From Coralloluteibacterium stylophorae (GTDB lineage Bacteria > Pseudomonadota > Gammaproteobacteria > Xanthomonadales > Xanthomonadaceae), in contig NZ_JAGQFT020000009.1 of assembly GCF_018122625.2 (NCBI RefSeq), positions 124,001-188,000 on the forward strand: a DNA stretch of 64,000 bases. Direction: 5' to 3'. Of this stretch, positions 16,705 to 24,921 are shown in pieces. How positions within the stretch are numbered: the stretch's first letter is position 1; each line of letters opens with the position of its first letter. The notes beneath the pieces are model-generated. The model saw only the letters and a program-made list of their open reading frames with translations. It made no database searches and was not told the origin of the DNA. The position numbers and the translations under genes were made by a program.

Positions 16705-17655
16705 TCAGGCGCGCTTTGCGCGGTCCAGCCACACGCCCAGGCCCTGGGCGTTGAGCTCGATGTCGCCGGCGATCTGCGCGTCGATGGCGTCGGCGTCGAG
16801 CGTGCTGCCGTGGGCACCCAGGCGGTCCAGGTAGAGCGCCGCCAGGGCCGCCTTCAGCCGCGCGTGGCGCTCCCCGACCGAACCCGTTTCCGCATCGATC
16901 CGGCGCGCGAGCGCCGCCATCGCCTCCACCTGCCCGACCAGCTCGCCGGCGAGGCGGCGCACGTCGCCGACGCGGCCGTAGTGGGTGACGTAGACCGACC
17001 CGGGATCGAGCGCGAGGATGCGGCGGATGGAGGCGACCAGGGCCTCCGGCTCGAACTGCACCGGCGAGGAGGTCGGCATCACCCAGGGCGTGCCATCGGC
17101 GAGGTCGAACTCCCGGTAGGACAGGCCGAAGGTGTCGCCGCTGAACACGCTGCGGCTGGCCGCGTCCCACACGCACAGGTGGTGGCGCGCATGGCCGGGC
17201 GTGTCCAGGCATTCCAGGCGCCGACCGGCCAGCTCGACGACGTGGCCGTCGGGCGCCTCGACCACGCGCCCGGCCTCCACCGGCAGGATCTCGCCGTAGC
17301 TGCGCGCCATCTCCGCCTCGCCATAGACGGCGGTGGCGCCGGCGATCAGGCGCGCCGGGTCGACCATGTGCGGCGCACCGCGCGGGTGCACCACCAGCCG
17401 CGCGTTCGGCAGCACGCGCATCAGCGCGCCGGCACCGCCGGCGTGATCGAGGTGGACGTGGGTCAGGATCACCCAGTCGACGTCCTCCACGCCGAGCCCG
17501 GCGTCCTCCAGCGCCGCCAGGTGCTGCGGCAGCGAATGCGCGGTGCCGGTGTCGACGAAGGCCGCGCGTCCGCGCTCGGCGATCAGGTAGGCGGCACAGA
17601 AGCGCGGCTGCTGGTACAGCGTGTCGATGAGGTGGATGCCGTGCGGGCTGGACAT
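16705..17655 (-). CDS. MBL-fold metallohydrolase
   Basis: 316 residues. Metallo-beta-lactamase fold with the dinuclear zinc motif THVHLDHAGG near residue 65, the later histidine in DTPGHARHH (about 152) and the aspartate in FSGDTFG (about 170). A C-terminal helical domain (about 215-316) is typical of the family of hydrolases resembling glyoxalase II-like or lactonase proteins. Probably cytoplasmic. Substrate unknown. It lies downstream of the HIT gene on the same strand with a 22-base gap. Confidence 0.85.
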   Translation of the reverse strand: MSSPHGIHLIDTLYQQPRFCAAYLIAERGRAAFVDTGTAHSLPQHLAALEDAGLGVEDVDWVILTHVHLDHAGGAGALMRVLPNARLVVHPRGAPHMVDPARLIAGATAVYGEAEMARSYGEILPVEAGRVVEAPDGHVVELAGRRLECLDTPGHARHHLCVWDAASRSVFSGDTFGLSYREFDLADGTPWVMPTSSPVQFEPEALVASIRRILALDPGSVYVTHYGRVGDVRRLAGELVGQVEAMAALARRIDAETGSVGERHARLKAALAALYLDRLGAHGSTLDADAIDAQIAGDIELNAQGLGVWLDRAKRA

Positions 17656-17677
17656 GGATCCTCCGGAACCGGTGTGC

Positions 17678-18106
17678 TCAGGTGGCGAGCGCCGAACGCA
17701 GCGCCGCCGCCGCGGCGTCGAGCTCCGCGCGCGCAGCGGGGCCGGCCGCGTGCGGCATCACGATGCCATCGCCCGCATGGCGCGGACTGACGTGCAGATG
17801 GACGTGGAATACGGTCTGCCCGGCCGCCGCGCCGTCGCACATCAGCAGGTTCGCGCCCTCGCAGCGCAGGGTGCTGGCGCGCTGCGCGGCGACGATGCGC
17901 TGGGCGACCTGGAACAGGTGTCCAGCGCTCGCCGACGGCAGCTCGGCGAGGTCGGTCGCGTGGGCGTTCGGCACCACCAGCGTATGCCCGATGGCCAGGG
18001 GTTCGATGGTCATGAAGGCGGTGCACAGCGCATCGCGATGGACGATGCTGGCCGCGGCGCGACCGGCCACGATCGCGCAGAAGACGCAGGCCGGCGCCTC
18101 AGCCAC
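17678..18106 (-). CDS. HIT family hydrolase
   Basis: 142 residues. The HIT nucleotide hydrolase motif HVHLHV with H101, H103 and H105 is present, as well as the N-terminal zinc cysteines in CVFC (7-10). These enzymes cleave nucleoside phosphoramidates or dinucleotides. Its start codon overlaps the stop of the upstream membrane-protein gene by 8 bases, making a tight trpS, membrane protein, HIT series. Confidence 0.92.
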   Translation of the reverse strand: MAEAPACVFCAIVAGRAAASIVHRDALCTAFMTIEPLAIGHTLVVPNAHATDLAELPSASAGHLFQVAQRIVAAQRASTLRCEGANLLMCDGAAAGQTVFHVHLHVSPRHAGDGIVMPHAAGPAARAELDAAAAALRSALAT

Positions 18107-18413
18107 GCACCACCCTCGCGCGCAGCGGCCAGGCGATCAGCAGCACGACCAGGAATGCGGCGTAGGAGGTGAGGCTGGCCAGCACCTGCCGCCAGATCGC
18201 GCCGACCTCGGGCGCGGCCGCGCCCAGCGCGTAGCCCCATTGCGTCGCCAGCACGCTGGCCACCACCGCCACCAGCAGTGCGCCGAGATCGAAGCCGAGC
18301 CGCGCGCCGCTGCGGCGCGCCGGCCGCGGGTACATCCAGAACAGCGCGCCCAGGATCAGGAACCAGGGGACGAACAGGATGAACGCGAGATTGAGCTCGA
18401 CCGCGGCGTTCAT
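18099..18413 (-). CDS. Small three-helix inner-membrane protein
   Basis: 104 residues, three predicted membrane segments (about 8-27, 42-62, 78-98) and a positively charged loop after the first. No enzymatic motif and no recognised family. The ATG overlaps the trpS stop (ATGA) and its stop overlaps the HIT start, so it belongs to the trpS transcript. Function unknown. Confidence 0.75.
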   Translation of the reverse strand: MNAAVELNLAFILFVPWFLILGALFWMYPRPARRSGARLGFDLGALLVAVVASVLATQWGYALGAAAPEVGAIWRQVLASLTSYAAFLVVLLIAWPLRARVVRG

Positions 18414-19753
18414 GCCGCGCCCTTGGCCTGCGCGCGTGCGGCCTCGTCGGCGGCGAGTTCGGCGAGCGCGGCGGCGACCGCATCGGCATCGATGCCGTCG
18501 GCCTCGGCGAGCTGGGCGCGGTCGACGCCGGCCAGGCCCTCGCGGCGCAGCCGCGCCAGCGCCTGGCCGCACTCGCGCGGCGAGGCGAAGGCGACGCTGG
18601 TGACCAGCGTGGCGCCGTCGCCGCCGACGAGCTTGAAGCGGAAGCCGTCGTCCTCCCGGTACTGCTTGACGCCGGGCAGCGCACGCCGTGCACCCGCGCT
18701 GCCGCCCGACGTGGCCGCCGAGAGCAGCGATCCGAGGCCGACGGTGCGCCGCAGCCGTTCCAGCAGCGGCGTCGCCAGCGCGCGCGCGCGCGCGGCGCCG
18801 GCGTGCAGGATCGCCTCGATGTCGTCGGGCCGCGCCATCAGCTCGCGGTAGCGCTCGCGCATCGGCGCGACCTCGCTCTCGATGCGCTCGGCCAGCGCCT
18901 GCTTGGCCTCGCCCCAGGAGATGCCGTCCGCGTAGGCGCGCCGCATCGCCGCGGTCTCGTCGGCATCGGCGAAGGCCTGGTAGATCTGGAACACGTTGGA
19001 CGACGTGTCCTTGGGCGCATCGGCCGCCGAGGAATCGGTGACGATCGAGGCGATCAGCCTGCGGATCGTGGCCGGCTCCGCGAACAGCGGGATGGTGTTG
19101 TCGTAGCTCTTGGACATCTTGCGGCCGTCGAGGCCGGGCAGCGTCGCCACGTTCTCCTCGATCACCACCTCGGGCAGCACGAAGGGCTCGCCCCCGCCGC
19201 CGGCCGCCCGCCACGCCGCGCCGTAGAGATGGTTGAAGCGCTGGCCGAGGTCGCGCGCCATCTCGATGTGCTGGATCTGGTCGCGCCCGACCGGAACCTT
19301 GTGCGCGTTGAAGGCGAGGATGTCGGCGGCCATCAGCACCGGGTACATGTACAGGCCCGCGGTGACGCCGGCATCGGCATCCTCGCCGGCCTCGGCGTTG
19401 CGGTCCACCGCGGCCTTGTAGGCGTGCGCGCGGTTGAGCAGGCCCTTGGCGGCGACGCAGGTCAGGTACCAGGTCAGCTCCGGGATCTCGGGGATGTCGG
19501 ACTGCCGGTAGAAGGTGACCCGCTCCGGATCCAGGCCGCAGGCCAGCCAGGTCGCCGCGATCTCCAGACGCGAACGCGCCACGCGCGCGGGATCGTCGAC
19601 CTTGATCAGCGCGTGGTAGTCGGCGAGGAAGAAGAAGCTGTCGACGTCCTCGGCGCGGCTGGCGCGGATCGCGGGGCGGATCGCGCCGACGTAGTTGCCC
19701 AGGTGCGGCGTGCCGGACGTGGTGATGCCGGTGAGGACGCGGGTCGTGCGCAT
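18410..19753 (-). CDS. trpS: Tryptophanyl-tRNA synthetase with C-terminal extension
   Basis: 447 residues, about 110 longer than the usual bacterial TrpRS. The class I core carries TPHLGNY (15-21, the HIGH equivalent) and KMSKS (212-216). After the core (about residue 335) come a low-complexity linker and an extra domain beginning about 362 (VKQYREDDGFRFKLVGGDGATLVTS), which resembles the small YegP/DUF1508 fold, then a helical tail. A long TrpRS is, as I recall, common in Xanthomonadales. Charges tRNA-Trp in the cytoplasm. TACACT, seen on the minus strand about 35 bases upstream, may be its -10. Confidence 0.95.
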   Translation of the reverse strand: MRTTRVLTGITTSGTPHLGNYVGAIRPAIRASRAEDVDSFFFLADYHALIKVDDPARVARSRLEIAATWLACGLDPERVTFYRQSDIPEIPELTWYLTCVAAKGLLNRAHAYKAAVDRNAEAGEDADAGVTAGLYMYPVLMAADILAFNAHKVPVGRDQIQHIEMARDLGQRFNHLYGAAWRAAGGGGEPFVLPEVVIEENVATLPGLDGRKMSKSYDNTIPLFAEPATIRRLIASIVTDSSAADAPKDTSSNVFQIYQAFADADETAAMRRAYADGISWGEAKQALAERIESEVAPMRERYRELMARPDDIEAILHAGAARARALATPLLERLRRTVGLGSLLSAATSGGSAGARRALPGVKQYREDDGFRFKLVGGDGATLVTSVAFASPRECGQALARLRREGLAGVDRAQLAEADGIDADAVAAALAELAADEAARAQAKGAA

Positions 19754-19827
19754 GTGCGGGAACGTCAGGAACGGCTCGGATCGCGCAGTGTAAGCGACGT
19801 CCGCGCCGCGCCGGGCCCCGCGAACGA

Positions 19828-19853
19828 CGACGGGCCGCATGTGCGGCCCGTCG
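19828..19853 (-). terminator. Intrinsic terminator of the entericidin-like pair
   Basis: A perfect 26-base palindrome: 12-bp stem CGACGGGCCGCA closing on a tiny loop, located 23 bases after the stop of the distal lipoprotein gene. Its position between this gene and trpS fits termination of the lipoprotein transcript; the poly-U tail is weak. Confidence 0.6.
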
Positions 19854-19875
19854 GGTGCTGCGTGGAACGACTGGA

Positions 19876-20019
19876 TCAGTCGTTGTGGCGCTGCGCCGAA
19901 TCCTCGATCGCCTCGCCGGCGCCCTGCACGTCGCGGCCGGCGCCTTCGACGGTGTTGCAGGCCGACAGGAACGACGCCGCGAAGCCGGCGAGCAGGAGCA
20001 TCAGGATGGTCTTCTTCAT
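19876..20019 (-). CDS. Entericidin-like small lipoprotein (distal copy)
   Basis: 47 residues. Basic start MKKT, hydrophobic stretch, lipobox LSAC with the lipidated Cys at 21, then NTVEGAGRDVQGAGEAIEDSA, the standard entericidin A/B mature sequence. These are outer-membrane-targeted lipoproteins, linked in E. coli to stationary-phase lysis (EcnB) and its antidote (EcnA). It is the second of two tandem copies, 41 bases after the first. Too short for most gene callers; AGAGG ribosome site upstream. Confidence 0.88.
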   Translation of the reverse strand: MKKTILMLLLAGFAASFLSACNTVEGAGRDVQGAGEAIEDSAQRHND

Positions 20020-20060
20020 GGGTGAGCCTCTGTGGGTGGTGGCCGCGCGGGCGCGACGCC

Positions 20061-20198
20061 TCAGTTCGCCGCGTCCTCGATCTCCTCGCCTGCGCCCTGG
20101 ATGTCGCGGCCGGCGCCTTCGACGGTGTTGCAGGCAGGGAGGAAGGACACGACGAAACCGGCAAGCAGCAGCATCAGGACGGACTTCTTGAAGGTCAT
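20061..20198 (-). CDS. Entericidin-like small lipoprotein (proximal copy)
   Basis: 45 residues, MTFKKS start, lipobox LPAC (Cys 21), mature NTVEGAGRDIQGAGEEIEDAAN. Twelve of the first mature residues are identical to the distal copy, so the pair is a recent duplication. The mature part is acidic and ends earlier than the partner. The ATG at 20198 is preferred to an open extension upstream because of the lipoprotein signal and the GAGG site. Confidence 0.88.
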   Translation of the reverse strand: MTFKKSVLMLLLAGFVVSFLPACNTVEGAGRDIQGAGEEIEDAAN

Positions 20199-20319
20199 GG
20201 TCGACTCGCCTCGGTGTGGGGTGGAAGACGGCGCCGGGCGGATGCCGCGGCGCACGAATTCAGCTTGTTGACCCACCGGTGAAGCAGGCGTCAAGCGCAG
20301 GCGAGCCGGGCGAGCGTCC

Positions 20320-21243
20320 TCAGTCGCGCATCAGCGTCGACTTGCCGAACAGGCTCTCGACCAGGTCCACCGCCAGCCGGCCGCTGCGGTTGTGGTCGTC
20401 GTAGGCGGGGTTGAGTTCGACGATGTCCAGCGACGCCAGGCGGCCGCTGTCGGCGATCATCTCCATCACCAGCTGCGCCTCGCGGTAGGTCGGGCCTCCG
20501 GGCACGGTGGTACCGACGCCGGGCGCGATGCCGGGGTCGAGGAAGTCGATGTCGAAGCTCACGTGCAGGTGGGTGTCGTCGCCCATGTCCGCGAGCGCCT
20601 GCTCCATCGTGCGGCGCATGCCGTGCTCGTCGATGTGGCGCATGTCGTAGATATCGATGCCGTGCTGCTTGACCAGCCGCTTCTCGCCGGCGTCGACCGA
20701 GCGGATGCCCACCTGCTTGACTTCGTGCGGCTCGATCGCCGGCGCCGGCCCGCTCAGGGTCGTCAGCACCTCGGGGCCGACGCCGCACAGGCAGGCCACC
20801 GGCATCCCGTGGACGTTGCCGGTGGGGGTGATCTGACTGGTGTTGAAGTCGGCGTGCGCGTCCAGCCACAGCACGCGCAGGCGCTTGCCGGCCTTGCGGC
20901 AGTGCCGCGCCACCGCGCCCACCGAGCCCATCGCCAGGCAGTGGTCGCCGCCCAGCATCACCGGGAAGTGGCCGCGCTCGAGCTCCGCCGAGACGGCCTC
21001 GAACACCGCCCGGTTCCACGCCACCACCGCATCGAGATGGCGATAGCCCTCGACCGGCGGCAGCCACGGGTTGTGCGGCCCGCCGAGGTTGCCGCGGTCG
21101 TGCACCTCGAGACCGCGCTCGCGCAGGGCCTCGAGCAGGCCGGCCACGCGCAGGGCCTCGGGCCCCATCGATGCGCCGCGATGGCCGGCGCCGATGTCGG
21201 TGGGCACGCCGATCACGGACAGGGGCGGGTGGGTTCGAGTCAT
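20320..21243 (-). CDS. rocF: Arginase
   Basis: 307 residues. Hydrolyses L-arginine to ornithine and urea. The binuclear manganese ligands are present in GGDHCLAMGS (about 99-108), DAHADFNT (about 126-133) and SFDIDFLDPG (about 228-237). Start at 21243 overlaps the rhodanese stop by 4 bases, so the two are coupled. No urease or ornithine pathway genes are adjacent. The ureohydrolase family also contains agmatinase, but the DxHxDxN spacing and SFDIDxLDP context favour arginase. Confidence 0.93.
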   Translation of the reverse strand: MTRTHPPLSVIGVPTDIGAGHRGASMGPEALRVAGLLEALRERGLEVHDRGNLGGPHNPWLPPVEGYRHLDAVVAWNRAVFEAVSAELERGHFPVMLGGDHCLAMGSVGAVARHCRKAGKRLRVLWLDAHADFNTSQITPTGNVHGMPVACLCGVGPEVLTTLSGPAPAIEPHEVKQVGIRSVDAGEKRLVKQHGIDIYDMRHIDEHGMRRTMEQALADMGDDTHLHVSFDIDFLDPGIAPGVGTTVPGGPTYREAQLVMEMIADSGRLASLDIVELNPAYDDHNRSGRLAVDLVESLFGKSTLMRD

Positions 21244-21644
21244 CGTGCTGGTTCTCCTTCGGAAGGGGCGCCCGGCGCGGGACCGCGCACCACGGGCAGG
21301 TCGGCGGCCTCCCAGGCCGGGAAGTCGCCGTCGAGATGGTCGACGCGGAAGCCGCGGGCCAGCAGGGCCTCGGCGAGCACCTGCGCGCGTCGCCCGCTGC
21401 GGCAGTACACGACGACGTCGCGGCCGCGATCGAGCGCGAGGCCCGACAGGTCGGCGTCGTGCGGGATCGACACCGCGCCGGGGACGTGGCCGGCGGCGTA
21501 CTCCTCCGGCGAGCGCGCGTCCACCACCTGCGGGGCATCGGCCGAGGCCTGCGCGGCGGCGAGCGCACGCGGCGCGAGCGCCTCGCCTGCGGTGGCGGGA
21601 GCCGCGGCGATGGCGAGACACGCCGCGAAGAGGAGGCGGAACAT
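21240..21644 (-). CDS. Periplasmic rhodanese-like protein
   Basis: 134 residues with a signal peptide (1-18, ending ATAGEA). A single rhodanese domain follows, with VVDARSPEEYAAGHVPGAVSIPH and the active-site loop YCRSGRRA containing the catalytic cysteine. It may transfer sulfur or act as a phosphatase-like module in the periplasm. Translationally coupled to arginase by a 4-base overlap, an unusual pairing with no obvious metabolic link. Confidence 0.88.
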   Translation of the reverse strand: MFRLLFAACLAIAAAPATAGEALAPRALAAAQASADAPQVVDARSPEEYAAGHVPGAVSIPHDADLSGLALDRGRDVVVYCRSGRRAQVLAEALLARGFRVDHLDGDFPAWEAADLPVVRGPAPGAPSEGEPAR

Positions 21645-21790
21645 GGCGGATTCCTCCGGTCGCAGATGGCCGCCGCGCGGGGCTGCCGCGGCGTGCGCGG
21701 GACGGCGTCGCACGATGCGTGCCGGCGGCGCGATGGCGCGGCAGTCTAGCCGCGCGGCCATGGCGACTCATGTGCGCCCGCACATGGACA

Positions 21791-21866
21791 TGGTGCCGGC
21801 ACTCAGACTCGAACTGAGGACCTACCGCTTACAAGGCGGTTGCTCTACCAACTGAGCTATGCCGGC
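21791..21866 (-). tRNA. tRNA-Thr (anticodon TGT)
   Basis: A 76-base cloverleaf on the minus strand: acceptor GCCGGCA/TGCCGGC, D arm GCTC...GAGC, anticodon stem ACCGC/GCGGT around CTTGTAA (anticodon TGT), T arm CTCAG-TTCGAGT-CTGAG, discriminator A and an encoded CCA. It reads ACA and related threonine codons. It stands alone, not in a cluster. Confidence 0.98.
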
Positions 21867-21876
21867 CGGGCCGCAG

Positions 21877-21882
21877 ATTCTA
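21877..21882 (-). promoter_or_regulatory. -10 element of tRNA-Thr
   Basis: TAGAAT on the minus strand ends 10 bases before the tRNA 5' end, the expected place for a short-leader tRNA promoter. Confidence 0.5.
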
Positions 21883-21913
21883 GCGCGACCGGTGCCTCGC
21901 GGCCCGGTGCGGA

Positions 21914-22573
21914 TCAGAAGCAGTCGATCGCGCGCGCCTGCAGGCTGGAGTAGCCGCCCAGGCCCGCGCGCCAGTCGAAGTCCGCGGCGGCGGCGATGTC
22001 CACCCACCACTGCGAACCGGGCTCGGTGCGGGGTTCGAGGACCGGCGCATAGCCGAGCGCGCGCACCGCGTCGCGGCGCGCCTCGGCGTTGGACAGGTCG
22101 CGGAACAGGCCCAGCGCCACCGTGTTCTGCTGCGCACCGGCGGTGACCACGTAGTAGTCCTGGATGCCGCGCGCGGCGAGCTCGCGCGCGGTGGCCAGCG
22201 CCGCCTCGCGGGTCGGCGACGCCGGCAGGTAGACGCGATAGCCGCGCAGCGTCTCGCCGGCGACCTCGCGCGTGCGGCTGCGCGCGACGGCCGTCCCCAG
22301 CGCATCGACGATCCTGCGCGCGTCCGCCGGGGTCTGCAGCGGGCCCAGGCTGAGGCAGAGCGGGGCGGCGGTCAGGGGTTCCGGCGCGGCCGCGGTCTCG
22401 GCTTCCGGCACCGCGAGGTCGCGCGGCTCCGCCTCGCTGAGCAGGACCAGCGCCGGCACGTCGGCGGGTGGCGGCGGCGGAGCCGCCGGCGGCGGCGCGC
22501 GGTGGCCGATCCACCAGGCGGCGGCGCCGAGGTTCATCGCCACCAGCAGGACCACGAGCGAACGCGCAAGCAT
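21914..22573 (-). CDS. SPOR-domain membrane-anchored protein
   Basis: 219 residues. One N-terminal membrane anchor (about 3-22), a Pro-rich spacer (PPPAAPPPPPADVP), then two similar repeats of about 70 residues ending in a SPOR-like peptidoglycan-binding domain (YRVYLPASPTREAALATARELAARGIQDYYVV). Likely binds denuded glycan strands at the septum. It follows coaX on the same strand after 23 bases. An alternative start two codons upstream (GTG) is possible. Confidence 0.75.
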   Translation of the reverse strand: MLARSLVVLLVAMNLGAAAWWIGHRAPPPAAPPPPPADVPALVLLSEAEPRDLAVPEAETAAAPEPLTAAPLCLSLGPLQTPADARRIVDALGTAVARSRTREVAGETLRGYRVYLPASPTREAALATARELAARGIQDYYVVTAGAQQNTVALGLFRDLSNAEARRDAVRALGYAPVLEPRTEPGSQWWVDIAAAADFDWRAGLGGYSSLQARAIDCF

Positions 22574-22596
22574 CGGGACGGTCTCTCCGTGGCGGC

Positions 22597-23340
22597 TCAG
22601 GCGACGTGGGCGGCGTAGCGCGCCAGCCCCTCGAGCACGAGGTCCGGCGCGGCGACATGCGGGCTGTCGAGGCCGGGCGCCAGCGCCTGCGCGCCGCCGC
22701 CGGACAGCAGCAGGCACGGGGGGCGGCCGAACAGTGCGGTGGCGCGCGCCCGGCTGCGCTCGACCAGCGCCGCCGCGGCGCCCAGGCAGCCGCTGGTGAG
22801 CGCATCGACGGTGTCGTCGGCGAAATCGACCCAGCGGCCGGGCGCGAGGTGCAGCTGCGGCGCGCGTTCGCCGAGCGCCGCGTGCATCAGCCCCGGCGAA
22901 GGCGCGATCAGCCCACCGCGGTGCACCCCGTCCTCGCCGAGCGCGTCGATCGTCAGCGCGGTGCCGACGCTCGCGACCAGCCACGGCCCGGCGCCGCGCG
23001 CATGGGCGCCGAGCAGGGCCAGGAAGCGGTCGACGCCGAGCCGCGACGGCATCGCGTAGGCCACCCGCACGCCGGCCAGCTCCGCCCGCGTGCGGACCCG
23101 CTCGCCGGGCACGCCGTGGCGCGCGACCAGCGCGCTCACCCGCGCGGTCAGGTCGTCGCCGGCGACCGAGGCCAGCAGCGCGACATCGGCCCGCGGCAGC
23201 GCGCCCAGCGCGGCATCGAAGGCCGGCTCGAAGTCCGCGTCCATGTGCGCGAGCGCGCCACGATCGACGAGGCCGCCGCCGCTCCCATCGAGACGCGCCC
23301 ACTTCAGGCGCGTGTTGCCGAGATCGATCAGCCAGGTCAT
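22597..23340 (-). CDS. coaX: Type III pantothenate kinase
   Basis: 247 residues. ASKHA-fold kinase for the first step of coenzyme A synthesis. Phosphate-1 motif DLGNTRLKW (6-14), phosphate-2 SVGTALTIDAL with the catalytic-region aspartates, GGLIAPSPGLM, and the adenosine motif LLLSGGGA. Lies directly downstream of birA, as in many Xanthomonadaceae. No type I kinase is visible in the window. Confidence 0.95.
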   Translation of the reverse strand: MTWLIDLGNTRLKWARLDGSGGGLVDRGALAHMDADFEPAFDAALGALPRADVALLASVAGDDLTARVSALVARHGVPGERVRTRAELAGVRVAYAMPSRLGVDRFLALLGAHARGAGPWLVASVGTALTIDALGEDGVHRGGLIAPSPGLMHAALGERAPQLHLAPGRWVDFADDTVDALTSGCLGAAAALVERSRARATALFGRPPCLLLSGGGAQALAPGLDSPHVAAPDLVLEGLARYAAHVA

Positions 23341-23419
23341 GGCGATGGTGGGCGCGGCCTCGTCCGCAGGCGGGGCGGCAAGGATAGTCGGCGCGCGTGC
23401 GACGCCCCAGCGACGCGCG

Positions 23420-24466
23420 TCACGTCACGCCCGCCAGCCGCACGCTGACCTCGCCGGAGTGCCAGGCACGGATGCCGGTGGCGTGCCGCACGCGCAGGGC
23501 GCCGTCCTCGCCGATGCCGCAGGCCACGCCCTCGTCCGTCCGCGCGCCGCCGAGCATCGTCACCGCTTGCCCCGCGAGCACGTCGAGCCCGGCGTACGCC
23601 TCCAGGAACGGTGCCAGCCCCTCCTGCGCGAACCGATCCAGCGCCGGCACCAGGCATGCCAGCACCGCGCCGGCGACGGCCGAGCGCGACGGCGGCGCGC
23701 CGGCGGCGAGCGTGGCCAGGTCGGTCCAGGGCTGGTCGAGCGTGGCCGCGACCGAGGTCGGCATGCGCCCGTTGATGCCGATGCCGATCACCGCGCGCAC
23801 CGGCCCGCCGGCCTCGCCGCCGAACTCGACCAGGATCCCGCCGAGCTTGTGCAGCACGCCGTCGCGCACCACCACCACGTCGTTCGGCCACTTCAGCCCC
23901 ACCTGGCCGAACCCAAACCCGCGCAGCGCATGCGCGCAGGCGATGCCGACGACGATGCTCAGGCCGCCCAGGCGCACCGGCGGCAGTTCGAAGCGGCGCA
24001 GCAGCGAGAGGTAGACATGCGCCGCCAGCGGCGAGGCCCAGGCGCGGCCGCGGCGGCCGCGACCGCCGCTCTGGCGCTCGGCGAGCAGCACGCTGCCGTC
24101 GCCGGCCTGCGCGTCGCGCAGCAGGGCGCTGCTGGTCGAGTCGATGCTCCAGGCCACCCGGAGCGCGTCGAGGCGGCCGTGCAGCGCCGCGCCGGCCGCG
24201 GCCCGGATCGCGTCCGGATCCAGCAGGCCGAGCGCGGCCAATCCCGCCGGCACGCTGTACCCGGTGCCGGCCCGCGCCTCCACGTCGACGCCCTGCGCAC
24301 GCAGCGCCTCGACCCGCTTCCAGACCGCAGCGCGCGTCACTCCGGCCGCCGCGGCCAGCTCGGCGCCGGAGACGGGGCCGGCGAGCAGGCGCGCGAGCAA
24401 GGCCCGTTCGAGCGGATCGGCAACCGTCGTGGCGCAGGCGGGCTGGGAGTCGGCGCGGGATCGCAT
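23420..24466 (-). CDS. birA: Biotin-[acetyl-CoA carboxylase] ligase, BirA type
   Basis: 348 residues. N-terminal winged helix (about 20-75, SGAELAAAAGVTRAAVWKRVEAL) and catalytic domain with the biotin/AMP loop GRGRRGRAW (about 130) and KWPNDVVV. The HTH suggests it also represses biotin genes, but none lies nearby. The ATG at 24466 gives an N-terminus ten or so residues longer than needed before the HTH; a GTG at VADPLERALL would also work. The frame stays open further upstream without homology. Confidence 0.93.
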   Translation of the reverse strand: MRSRADSQPACATTVADPLERALLARLLAGPVSGAELAAAAGVTRAAVWKRVEALRAQGVDVEARAGTGYSVPAGLAALGLLDPDAIRAAAGAALHGRLDALRVAWSIDSTSSALLRDAQAGDGSVLLAERQSGGRGRRGRAWASPLAAHVYLSLLRRFELPPVRLGGLSIVVGIACAHALRGFGFGQVGLKWPNDVVVVRDGVLHKLGGILVEFGGEAGGPVRAVIGIGINGRMPTSVAATLDQPWTDLATLAAGAPPSRSAVAGAVLACLVPALDRFAQEGLAPFLEAYAGLDVLAGQAVTMLGGARTDEGVACGIGEDGALRVRHATGIRAWHSGEVSVRLAGVT

Positions 24467-24616
24467 CGCGGCTCGGGAAACGTCGAAGGCCCGAAGTGTG
24501 ACCCAAAGCGGCCCGGCCGTCGCCGCTGCCCTGCAGCGCGCCCGGAACCTGCTAGCATCGGCCGCTGCCCTGCCTTCACAGGGCCGACACGTGCCCGCCC
24601 TTCCTGCGAGGATTCC

Positions 24617-24874
24617 GTGAACAAGCTCCTCCTGCTGCTCGCCATCATCGCCATCCCGGAGGCGCTTGCGGCCGATGCGGGCGCGACGCACGGCGAGCGC
24701 CGCTGCCCCGACGGTGCCGGCAGCGGCCAGACGGTCACGGAGCCGGCACGCGAACCCGCGCATCCGGCCGCCACGCCGGCGGCGCGACCAGCCGCCGTAC
24801 CGGGCGGCGACGCGGTCGTGCCGCGCTCCTCGCCGCTGCGCTGGCACAGCGTCCTGCCGGGCATGTTCCGCTGA
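24617..24874 (+). CDS. Small secreted protein, Ala/Pro-rich
   Basis: 85 residues from GTG 24617, preceded by a TAGCAT -10-like box at 24553. Signal peptide NKLLLLLAIIAIPEALAADA, then a low-complexity Ala/Pro/Glu-rich tail with a single cysteine. No family recognised. It faces away from birA and precedes the MtfA-like gene by 47 bases. Confidence 0.55.
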   Translation: MNKLLLLLAIIAIPEALAADAGATHGERRCPDGAGSGQTVTEPAREPAHPAATPAARPAAVPGGDAVVPRSSPLRWHSVLPGMFR

Positions 24875-24921
24875 GACATCCGCGCGGGCCGTGCCGCCCG
24901 CGCGGGCGGTCGGTTCGCCCC

